Assembly (NCBI GenBank): GCA_028285205.1
Contig: JANQQA010000286.1
Coordinates: 1 to 64,000 of the forward strand
Direction of reading: 5' to 3'
Length of the DNA stretch: 64,000 bases
Source: Bythopirellula sp.
GTDB lineage: Bacteria; Planctomycetota; Planctomycetia; Pirellulales; Lacipirellulaceae
The position numbers and the translations under genes are program-made. Shown here in pieces: positions 27,911-35,334 of the stretch. The notes below the pieces were generated by a model, which worked only from the letters and a program-made list of their open reading frames with translations, did not search any database and had not been told where the DNA came from. The number at the start of each line of letters is the position of its first letter. The stretch's first letter is position 1.

Positions 27911-29680
27911 CTACTTTTTAATGATATCCTTGACCGTCATGCCGCCGGGGATCATTGGCAGCACGTGTTCTTGGTAAGGCACCTGCACGTCGAGCAAGTA
28001 AGGGCCGTCGTACTCGATCATTTCCTTCAACGCCGGCTGCAGTTCTTCTTTCGACTTGATAAAGCTCGTGCCCCAGCCGAAACCCCGTGCGATCTCAACG
28101 AAGTTCGGATAACGCTCTGACGGGCCGATTCCGTCGCCGTCGCCGGCCCACTCGGGATGATCGATCGGTCCCAGGTACGTGTGGGCTCGGTTGCCTTTCA
28201 TGAATCGGTCTTCCCACTGCACCACCATGCCTAAGTGCTGATTGTTCAGCAGCAGCACCTTCACTGGCAGCTTCTCACACTTGCAGGTGGCCATCTCTTG
28301 GATATTCATCAGGTAGGAACCGTCGCCGTCGATGTCGATCACCAGGCGGTTGGGGTTGGCCGCTTGCACGCCCATCGCCGCCGGCAGACCGAAGCCCATC
28401 GTGCCTAAGCCACTGCTGCTCAGCCAGCGGCGAGGCTGGTCGAATTTGAAGAACTGGGCGGCCCACATCTGATGCTGACCAACGCCGACTGTGATGATCG
28501 GATCCTGCTCGGCGGTGAGCTTCCACAGCTCCTCGATCGCCAGTTGTTGGGTGATGCCGTCGTAAGAATGGTCGAACGAGAAGGGTTCGTCCTCTTTCCA
28601 TTTCATGCACTTATCCACCCAGGCGGAAATGTCTTCGGGAGGCTCCACGATCTTGTTTAGCTCGGTCAAGGCATACTTCACATCACTGCAGATGGGGATG
28701 TGGGCTGGCTTGTTTTTGTTCAACTCCGAGGCGTCGACATCGACATGGATGATCTTGCCGTGCTTGCAGAACTCTTCGACCTTGCCTGTCACGCGATCAT
28801 CGAACCGCACGCCCAGCGCGATCAGCAGATCGGCTTCGTCGACCGCGTAGTTGGCGTAAACCGAACCATGCATGCCAAGCATATCGAGCGACAGCGGATC
28901 GGTGCCTGGATACGCGCCCAAGCCCATCACGGTCATGGTGATCGGAATGCCCGTCTTCTCGACGAGCTCGCGTAGGTCGTCGCTGGCATTCGCCAACACG
29001 ATTCCGCCGCCTGCGTAGATCACCGGTCGCTTGGACAGCTTGATCGCTGCGGCAATCTGTTTGATCTGCTCCGGCTTGGCATGCGGTAGGTCGAAAGTAT
29101 AGCCGGGCAGATTCAGAGGCGGGTCGTAATCGGGTACACATGACTCAAGCTGCACGCTCTTGGGAATATCGATCAGCACCGGCCCTGGACGACCCGTCGC
29201 CGCGATCAAAAACGCTTCCTTAATCACTCGAGCGAGGTCCGTCACATCGGTCACGAGGTAGTGGTGCTTGGTGATGCCGCGGCAGACTTCGACGATGGGC
29301 GTCTCCTGGAACGCGTCGGAGCCGATCGCTTTGACGGGCACCTGGGCGCTGATGGCAACCATCGGAATGCTGTCCAGCTTGGCGTCGGCAATCGCGGTTA
29401 CCAAGTTTGTCGCGCCGGGACCACTCGTGGCCATGCACACACCTACACGACCGGTGGTGCGGGCAACGCCCTGGGCCGCGAAGCCACCGCCCTGTTCGTG
29501 GCGTGGCAGGATTGTACGAATCTGGTCGCTGAACTTGGTCAGCGACTGGTGCATCGGCATGCTGCATCCGCCCGGGTAGGCAAAGATAAGATCGACACCC
29601 AGATTGACCAGTGATTGGATCACGATGTCCGCACCGGTTGTCAACTCGCCTTGGGTCTTAGTCTTCTCAATAGTCGCCAC
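27911..29680 (-). CDS. ilvB: Acetolactate synthase, large subunit
   Basis: A 589-residue thiamine-diphosphate enzyme that condenses two pyruvates (or pyruvate and 2-ketobutyrate) in branched-chain amino acid synthesis. The catalytic Glu is Glu62 in '[13 protein letters not shown]'; '[13 protein letters not shown]' and '[17 protein letters not shown]' are family marks. The ThDP/Mg motif is '[19 protein letters not shown]' with the closing 'LLLNN'. GTG is the start, six bases after GAGGTG. No regulatory subunit (ilvN) is adjacent. Upstream lies a 1.3-kb gene-free region with a possible long structured leader or ncRNA on the same strand. Confidence 0.96.
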   Translation of the reverse strand: MATIEKTKTQGELTTGADIVIQSLVNLGVDLIFAYPGGCSMPMHQSLTKFSDQIRTILPRHEQGGGFAAQGVARTTGRVGVCMATSGPGATNLVTAIADAKLDSIPMVAISAQVPVKAIGSDAFQETPIVEVCRGITKHHYLVTDVTDLARVIKEAFLIAATGRPGPVLIDIPKSVQLESCVPDYDPPLNLPGYTFDLPHAKPEQIKQIAAAIKLSKRPVIYAGGGIVLANASDDLRELVEKTGIPITMTVMGLGAYPGTDPLSLDMLGMHGSVYANYAVDEADLLIALGVRFDDRVTGKVEEFCKHGKIIHVDVDASELNKNKPAHIPICSDVKYALTELNKIVEPPEDISAWVDKCMKWKEDEPFSFDHSYDGITQQLAIEELWKLTAEQDPIITVGVGQHQMWAAQFFKFDQPRRWLSSSGLGTMGFGLPAAMGVQAANPNRLVIDIDGDGSYLMNIQEMATCKCEKLPVKVLLLNNQHLGMVVQWEDRFMKGNRAHTYLGPIDHPEWAGDGDGIGPSERYPNFVEIARGFGWGTSFIKSKEELQPALKEMIEYDGPYLLDVQVPYQEHVLPMIPGGMTVKDIIKK

Positions 29681-30133
29681 AATTGCACCTCAAATCTCGA
29701 ATCTCGTTCACTCAACTCTAAGGAATATCCACACGTGCCGCTTCAGCGGTGCACGAGGCTGAACAGCGGACCGCGTCGCGGTCCGACTAGGACGCCATTT
29801 AGCCTGGCCGGGTTCTGCTTGCCCCCACTATGCCAGTTTGGCCGATCACCTGGTAAACCTTTCCACAGTACGTGAAAATTCGCCCAAAAACAAGCGATAA
29901 TTCCGGTTATACGGGGTCCTGCCGACCATTTACTAGATTAGTGTTCGGACTTCGATAATTGGTTCGCCTAGATGCCCTCTCGACAATCGCTCAATACCAA
30001 AAAAACCGCAGATAACCGCGTCGCGTCACAGCGCCCCCCAGAATCGCGGTGCTGGCCAAATTCGTCAATCGACAGGCAACACAAGCACCTCCTCCGAATT
30101 CTGCCCACCGAGGAAGGGATGTCCAAACGCTGG

Positions 30134-30447
30134 AGTTTTGAAAGGTCTTCGGTTTTCGTTTACAGAACCCCACTTCCAAAGGTGGCGGTCTTCGCCGCAA
30201 CTTCCTTGTGGATATGTACTTGCACCGATTGCTCGGTAAGCGCAGGCCCTAGTTTTGAAAGGTTGCGGTGCCCGCACCTTTCAAAAATTGAGTCTGCGGT
30301 CATCTGGATGCCCAGGGACCGCTCCGTTCCAGCCTCGATTCCGGCTGCCGGATCCCATCGAGTAACTGCGCCTCTCACCCACGCGAAGTGGTTCGCGGGA
30401 CTGCCGTGGAGTCGTCGTGAGAAACCCAAGTCCTGGCGGGTATTATA
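30134..30447 (-). ncRNA. Candidate structured RNA with alternative pairing arms
   Basis: Reading the minus strand downward, a perfect TATAAT lies at 30447-30442. Helices follow: TCTCAC/GTGAGA (30417-30422 with 30373-30378), CGCGAA/TTCGCG (30392-30397 with 30382-30387), TCCGG/CCGGA around 30340-30352, an 11-base stem plus GCGG/CCGC (30276-30286 with 30253-30263), ACCGA-GCAA-TCGGT (30224-30237, a GNRA loop on this strand), GCGG/CCGC (30185-30198) and CCAC/GTGG (30170-30185). AGTTTTGAAAGGT occurs twice, at 30134-30146 and 30251-30263, so the arm at 30276-30286 can pair with either copy. Strand and ends are inferred. It could be an ncRNA or part of a long ilvB leader. It did not match RNase P, tmRNA, SRP or 6S RNA by eye. 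Confidence 0.35.
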
Positions 30448-30935
30448 GGTAATTCGCACCAGTAATTCCGCAACTATTTTTGGCCATCGAGTTGCCAGTA
30501 TGAGGTGCGCTAGGGGGCCTACCTAAACGGTCTAGGGTAGCTAGCTTCCCAACAGGTAACGACGCAAGTCGAACCCGACCGACTGCGTTAGTTCTGAGTG
30601 AAGGTCGGCTTGGACGACGTCGACCGATATGTCTTCGCGTTACCCTTCGCCGACGATGATGTAGGTGCCAGAATTATCCATTTTGTCTAATAGACTTAGG
30701 TTGCCTGTGATTCCCCTTTTTAACACTAATGATATATCAATTATTTTGACTGGAACATTCGCACGCTCTCGCGGCGATGCAGACACAACAGACGCTGCAC
30801 TTCATAGAGTTTTCACGCAGTTGGAAAGTTATCTCGACTAGGAGCCGCACTATGTCAAAATCGCACAATTAGTGCAAAACAACTATTGTGTAAAATTAGT
30901 AATCTAGAAAACTCAGGAAACTCAAAAGTCCTGAC

Positions 30936-30963
30936 TTGACAGGTTAGGTAACTGTGGCAGAAT
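30936..30963 (+). promoter_or_regulatory. Sigma-70-like promoter candidate for the DUF1559 gene
   Basis: A perfect -35 TTGACA (30936-30941) is followed after 16 bases by CAGAAT (30958-30963, four of six matches to TATAAT). It lies 54 bases before the ATG of the gene at 31018. Confidence 0.4.
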
Positions 30964-31017
30964 CTGCGGGGAGAGTGAGCAACTAGAGAACCTACGAAGT
31001 CGACGGAGTTATTTTCA

Positions 31018-31830
31018 ATGTCACGCAGGGCGCATTTTCGCGGATTCACCCTGGTGGAATTGCTGGTAGTCATTGCCATCATCGGTGCGTTAACGGGGCT
31101 GCTCTTGCCGGCTGTGCAGAGCGCCAGAGAATCGGGTCGAAGAACAACCTGCTCTAATAATCTCCGCAACCAAGCGGTCGCGCTGGCCAATTACCATGCC
31201 AGCCACAAGCGACTGCCTCCAGGGCGCCACTCAGGGAGAAGTGATCCAGAAGGTCCGGTGCTTGGCTATTCGTGGGCGGCGTATACCCTGCCCTATCTTG
31301 AACAAATGCCACTCTCACGCTCGCTGGACTTTCACTTGCCGTGGGACGCACCGGCCAACGAATCCGTAGTGCAAACCACGCTACCGCTATTTCAGTGTCC
31401 TAGCTCCGAGGAAGTGCTGCCCGGAGAGTCGGACTATAGCGGGATCAACGGCAGTGCAATGATTACTACCCTGGGTGAGCAAGAGCTTAGTTTTGGAGAC
31501 TTGCAGCTGATTCTGAATCGCGGAGTGTTGATTCCCTGCCTCAAGCTTGAGGATGGCATCAACTTCGGCCAGGTCACCGACGGCCTAAGCAATACGTTGG
31601 CCTTAGCGGAGTCGCCGTTAGTTACCGACGTGGAAGACCGCTATTGGGCAAGTGGCACCATCTGCATGTCCCATGACTCCGGAAGGGTCAACAGTAAGAA
31701 GAACGGGATCTTTAGTGAGCACCCAGGAGGAGCCTACGCAGCACGAGCCGACCAATCCGTGTCATTCTTGTCGGACGATATTGAAGAGTTGGTTATTGGT
31801 GCTCTCTGTACACGGGCGGCAGGCGATTGA
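31018..31830 (+). CDS. DUF1559 protein with a type II pilin-like N-terminus
   Basis: A 270-residue pseudopilin-like protein. Residues 8-35 read 'RGFTLVELLVVIAIIGALTGLLLPAVQ', a classical prepilin peptidase site with cleavage after Gly9. The typical DUF1559 continuation 'ARESGRRTTCSNNLRNQAVALANYH' follows, and the C-terminal family motif 'SEHPGGAYAARADQSVSFL' is present. The protein is exported and held by its N-terminal helix. It is at the short end for the family. GGAG lies about ten bases before the ATG. The next gene encodes a small secreted protein and may be cotranscribed. Confidence 0.92.
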   Translation: MSRRAHFRGFTLVELLVVIAIIGALTGLLLPAVQSARESGRRTTCSNNLRNQAVALANYHASHKRLPPGRHSGRSDPEGPVLGYSWAAYTLPYLEQMPLSRSLDFHLPWDAPANESVVQTTLPLFQCPSSEEVLPGESDYSGINGSAMITTLGEQELSFGDLQLILNRGVLIPCLKLEDGINFGQVTDGLSNTLALAESPLVTDVEDRYWASGTICMSHDSGRVNSKKNGIFSEHPGGAYAARADQSVSFLSDDIEELVIGALCTRAAGD

Positions 31831-31956
31831 CATCACAGTCTTGGAGCCAGGCAATTAATCACAAAGCAAGCGATCTAGGAACAGACATCGAGGTTTATGC
31901 TTTGAGAGTTGTCGTTGGGAGATGACTCCCGGTTTTTCGTTTTTATGGAGGATTTG

Positions 31957-32343
31957 ATGATGAAAGCTGTGACGAACTTACTAATGGCGTTTGCCGTCCT
32001 CGCGATGATGTCTACCAGCGCTCTCGCTGGTGGCGATGGTGGTGGGGGTGCCAAAGATGATGGGACCATCGTGGTTGCAAACAATTTCGCTGGTCAAGTG
32101 ATGGCGGTGGCGGTTGGCCCAACTGCCCCGACCACGATCACTGAGTTCTTGGCTCAGGGCGCGCAGTTCGTCCAACCTGGAGCTGCCGCGACGTTCTCAT
32201 TGGCCGCTGGCGAGCAGACGGTATCGGCGATCTTTATCGATGATGTTGGCCTCGTGGTCACCGCCACCGATGCGACGACGGTAACCGTCGTGAGTGGCCA
32301 AACGACCAATCTCTCTGGTGATGCTCCTGGAGTGCTGAACTAG
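31957..32343 (+). CDS. Small secreted beta-rich protein
   Basis: A 128-residue protein with a signal peptide cut after SALA (about 22), a Gly-rich linker (GGDGGGGAKDDG), then an all-beta domain rich in Thr, Val and Ala. The domain resembles DUF4397-like or Ig-like small modules, but no family was recognised. GGAGG lies five to eight bases before two consecutive ATGs at 31957 and 31960, which sets the start; upstream in-frame ATGs lack one. A strong terminator follows, so the gene ends its transcript. It sits 126 bases after the DUF1559 gene. Confidence 0.8.
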   Translation: MMKAVTNLLMAFAVLAMMSTSALAGGDGGGGAKDDGTIVVANNFAGQVMAVAVGPTAPTTITEFLAQGAQFVQPGAAATFSLAAGEQTVSAIFIDDVGLVVTATDATTVTVVSGQTTNLSGDAPGVLN

Positions 32344-32373
32344 GTATCAATTGGTCTATCCATGATTGTTGAG

Positions 32374-32411
32374 CGTTGCGGGCTGCATCGGCGGCCCGCA
32401 GCGTTTTTTTT
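32374..32411 (+). terminator. Intrinsic terminator before lnt
   Basis: Stem CGTTGCGGGC (32374-32383) pairs with GCCCGCAGCG (32394-32403) with one G-T pair; eight T follow. An open frame through this hairpin could extend the lnt frame upstream, but the terminator argues against that. Confidence 0.92.
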
Positions 32412-32439
32412 CTTTAGTGGACATAAGTACGCCGCAGAT

Positions 32440-33993
32440 ATGCTCTTAACTTTTCTCCGCGGCACTGCGATCGTTCTTGGTGCCTTGGCGTTGGCGGCGA
32501 GCTGGCTCGACGTGGAGACCTACGTGACCGCTTGGATCGGTCTTGTCCTCCTCTTCGTGGCCATCGCGGGACTAGGATCCCGGCAAGCTTTTGCTGCAGG
32601 CTTGCTCTTTGGTGTGATCTACATCGCGGTCGCCCTGAAGTGGGCACCCCATATGCTCGCGCTAACACTCAACAGCGACACCGACCAATGGAAACCTTGG
32701 CTTGTTTTTTTGGCGATCGCGAGTTGGGAGGCGATTCCATTCGCTCTGTTGAGTTCCGCCGTAACTTCCGCGGCCGGTGGGGCGTTTCCGATCTGGCTGT
32801 GCGCAGGTGGCTGGATCGCGATGGAGCGGTTTTGGCCGAGGGTTTTCCCATGGTCCTTGGCGCACACGCAAATTGGACTGCCGCCCATGGTGCAGGTCGC
32901 TGAATTGGGCGGCATCTACCTGGTGAGCTTTGTGATACTCTATTTTTGCATCGGTATCGGAGTGCAAGCCAGTCGCAAGGATTTCACCGTGCGATTGGCG
33001 TCGTGTGTGCCTCTGATGCTCGTGGTAGCCAGTCTGGTGTTTGGCTGGTTTCGCCTTGCCGCGTTCGAAAACGCTGCGGCGCAGCAGAAGACAATTCGCG
33101 TCGGTGTTGTTCAGTTCGATCCGCGATACATCGACGCGACTAAGAAAATGCGTCTCGCGTCCGAGCAGCTGCAGCCGGTCGATCTCTTGCTCTGGCCCGA
33201 GTCCACGCTGGGTACATACTCCACGGCAGTCAAAGGACTCGATGAGATTCGTCGTGACATAAAAGTCGCACACATGCCGTTCCTCGACTGGAAGCAGGCC
33301 CGTGGCCTCGGTGCCTGGCTGCTGGCCGGGGGTAAGACATTCGAGCCTGGAGCGAGCGACGAAGGACCGTATTACCAAACCGCCTACTTGGTCGATACAG
33401 ACGGCGAATTTCGTGGCCGGTACTATAAGCGATCGCTGATGCCGATCGGCGAGTATATGCCGTTGGAACACAAATTCCCGGACCTCCACGATTGGGCTCA
33501 GCTCTCGCAGCAGGCTGCTTGGGGCACGAGCGACGCTCCATTACAAGTCAAAGATGGTGTGCCCGTTGGCGTGCTATTGTGCTACGAAGACATTGTCGCG
33601 GAAATGTCGCGACGATCGGTGGCCGAAGGAGCGGAACTCCTCGTCTCGCTGATCAACGCGTCTGCATTCGAGGATCCGCTGGCACTTGAGCAGCATTTGC
33701 GCTTGGCTACCTTGCGGTCGGTTGAGAACCGACGCACACTAATCCGATGTTCTGGCACAGGCGTGTCCGCGTGTATTGCGCCGACAGGAGAAGTCTTGAG
33801 CCAGCTGCCGACTCACACCGAAGGTCAATTTGCTGTCGAGGCGCAACTCAACAGCGGCAGGACGGTCTACAATCGGGTCGGCTTTTTACTGCCCCATTTG
33901 GCAGCGGTCGTCGTGGGATACTACGTTCTGAAGGACCACTACCTAACGCGTTACGCCGCGAAAGGCCATGCAAAACAATCCCAAACCGAGTAG
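32440..33993 (+). CDS. lnt: Apolipoprotein N-acyltransferase
   Basis: A 517-residue inner-membrane enzyme that adds the third acyl chain to the N-terminal Cys of lipoproteins. About six hydrophobic segments precede a nitrilase-like domain (from about 225), and a last helix closes the protein. The catalytic triad is clear: Glu254 (LLWPESTLG), Lys330 (YYKRSLMPIGEYMP) and Cys381 (GVLLCYED), close to Glu267/Lys335/Cys387 of E. coli Lnt. ATG at 32440 is used because a longer frame would run back through a terminator hairpin. The last 51 bases overlap the convergent PEP-CTERM gene. The window also encodes at least one lipoprotein (58800). Confidence 0.95.
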   Translation: MLLTFLRGTAIVLGALALAASWLDVETYVTAWIGLVLLFVAIAGLGSRQAFAAGLLFGVIYIAVALKWAPHMLALTLNSDTDQWKPWLVFLAIASWEAIPFALLSSAVTSAAGGAFPIWLCAGGWIAMERFWPRVFPWSLAHTQIGLPPMVQVAELGGIYLVSFVILYFCIGIGVQASRKDFTVRLASCVPLMLVVASLVFGWFRLAAFENAAAQQKTIRVGVVQFDPRYIDATKKMRLASEQLQPVDLLLWPESTLGTYSTAVKGLDEIRRDIKVAHMPFLDWKQARGLGAWLLAGGKTFEPGASDEGPYYQTAYLVDTDGEFRGRYYKRSLMPIGEYMPLEHKFPDLHDWAQLSQQAAWGTSDAPLQVKDGVPVGVLLCYEDIVAEMSRRSVAEGAELLVSLINASAFEDPLALEQHLRLATLRSVENRRTLIRCSGTGVSACIAPTGEVLSQLPTHTEGQFAVEAQLNSGRTVYNRVGFLLPHLAAVVVGYYVLKDHYLTRYAAKGHAKQSQTE

Positions 33994-35025
33994 GGCAAGA
34001 TTTGTTGGTTCTGGCACCGCGATCAATTGGCTGTTCTGAGACACGTTGTTGCCATAGCTTGCTCTCCAGTCCGTGAGGCTGCCAGCGGTTAGGTTGCGTT
34101 GCCATCGCAAAAAATCGGCTCCGTCGACGTCGCCATCTCGGTCGAAATCTTCGTCTGTCCTGCCATAGTTTGCCTGCCAACCAGAAAGACTGCCAAGCTC
34201 CTGACCACTTTGCCAGAGTAGGAAATCGGTGCCGTCGATGTCGCCATCCAGGTCGTAATCTTCATCAATCGTTCTGAATGCGGTCTGCCACTCGAGGAAG
34301 CTTCCCACATTTTGGTCGCGCTGCCATAGCAAGAAGTCCGCACCGTCGACCTCGTTATCATGGTTGAAGTCTCCCTCCATGTCCGGCGCGGTTAACGCCT
34401 GCAGACGAATCGTGAACTGGTAGTTGTTGGCAAGCGAATTGGTAATGTCAGGCAGATCGAGCGAGAAGTTCTGCCCACTGGCGACCTCATCAAACCGGAC
34501 GAGCCCGTCCGTGAAAGTGATCAGATCCGGCTCGTGCGTAATACTCTGGAAGGTTGGCGAGGTAACCGGGGGATTTCGATCTGGGGTGTCAAAGTCCAGT
34601 CCCTCCACGCCTTGAATAGGAGCTTCGCTGATCCTTGAGAAACCGTCCCCGATACCACTTCCGAGTGCGATGGAAAATCCTACCCAGTCGGCTTCCGTTT
34701 TGTTGATCGCACTGCCTAACTCGATGAAGTACTCGGTGGTACCACTCGTAAATGGAGAATTTGCCGCTGGGACGCTGATGTCGATGGGATCGAGCCCAAA
34801 GATCTCAAGGCCGGGTAGTGAAACTTGGTTGGGATTGCCGACTCCCACGTCATCATTGTTCACATCGATAGTCGACTGGGTGGAAAAGCCCAGCGGCGTG
34901 CCGGGACCAAGAATGGCTGGTTGACCCCCGAGGATGCCTCCTAGCGCGGACCCGCTCATCTGAGTCGATGACGCAATCAGTGCTAAGGTGATCGAAAGGA
35001 CAGCCTTGTGAATTACCCAATTCAT
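33943..35025 (-). CDS. PEP-CTERM protein with three dockerin-like repeats
   Basis: A 360-residue secreted protein: signal peptide (about 1-28), a beta-rich domain to about 215, three tandem calcium-loop repeats of about 38 residues ('DFNHDNEVDGADFLLWQR', 'DYDLDGDIDGTDFLLWQ', 'DFDRDGDVDGADFLRWQR') and a C-terminal 'VPEPTNLALLGLGLF' plus Arg end, the PEP-CTERM sorting signal cut by an exosortase. The Asp/Asn pattern of each repeat suits Ca2+ binding. No exosortase is in the window. GGAGAA precedes the ATG. The 3' end overlaps lnt by 51 bases in convergent orientation. Confidence 0.9.
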   Translation of the reverse strand: MNWVIHKAVLSITLALIASSTQMSGSALGGILGGQPAILGPGTPLGFSTQSTIDVNNDDVGVGNPNQVSLPGLEIFGLDPIDISVPAANSPFTSGTTEYFIELGSAINKTEADWVGFSIALGSGIGDGFSRISEAPIQGVEGLDFDTPDRNPPVTSPTFQSITHEPDLITFTDGLVRFDEVASGQNFSLDLPDITNSLANNYQFTIRLQALTAPDMEGDFNHDNEVDGADFLLWQRDQNVGSFLEWQTAFRTIDEDYDLDGDIDGTDFLLWQSGQELGSLSGWQANYGRTDEDFDRDGDVDGADFLRWQRNLTAGSLTDWRASYGNNVSQNSQLIAVPEPTNLALLGLGLFCMAFRGVTR

Positions 35026-35334
35026 TCAAGTTCTCCAAGTTAACTTCTGGCTCTTCTACGCCGAAGCGGACGATTATCGACAATACGTCGTCGTTCCAAG
35101 CGAACGGCGGCTCTTTTCGCTGCATCATAACTCTTTTATGCAAGCGGCACTAATTGCCTGGGCCACCCAATTTACCCGCACCCGCATGCGACAACAAGAA
35201 CCGACGAAATCGAATCCTAATGGGACGAAGACGCATGTCCTTCGCGCAGCAGTTTCCCATGCTTACGCTAAGGACCCCGAGACCCTGTCTTCTATTCCAC
35301 GTAGGTTTCTGTGTTGCACTCTTGGCCAATAAGA
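35026..35334. other. Divergent intergenic region between a PEP-CTERM gene and the multihaem cytochrome
   Basis: It should carry promoters for both genes. Open frames here are short and lack ribosome sites. No operator or hairpin was recognised. Confidence 0.4.

Larger units (their letters stand above)
29681..31017. other. 1.3-kb intergenic region with dense secondary structure
   Basis: No convincing gene is present between ilvB and the DUF1559 gene. The frame at 29972-30448 has no ribosome site and reads as low-quality sequence. The middle (30134-30447) holds many hairpins and is listed separately as a candidate RNA. The part from 30670 to 31017 is distinctly richer in A and T than the rest of the window and carries the promoter candidate at 30936-30963. 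Confidence 0.6.

Noticed and set aside
29972-30448. 158-residue plus-strand open frame in the gene-free region
   Set aside because: It has no ribosome site, reads as random composition, and coincides with the dense hairpins that better explain the stretch.
32362-32439. N-terminal extension of lnt
   Set aside because: The frame would cross a strong terminator hairpin with eight T, and the residues do not resemble Lnt.
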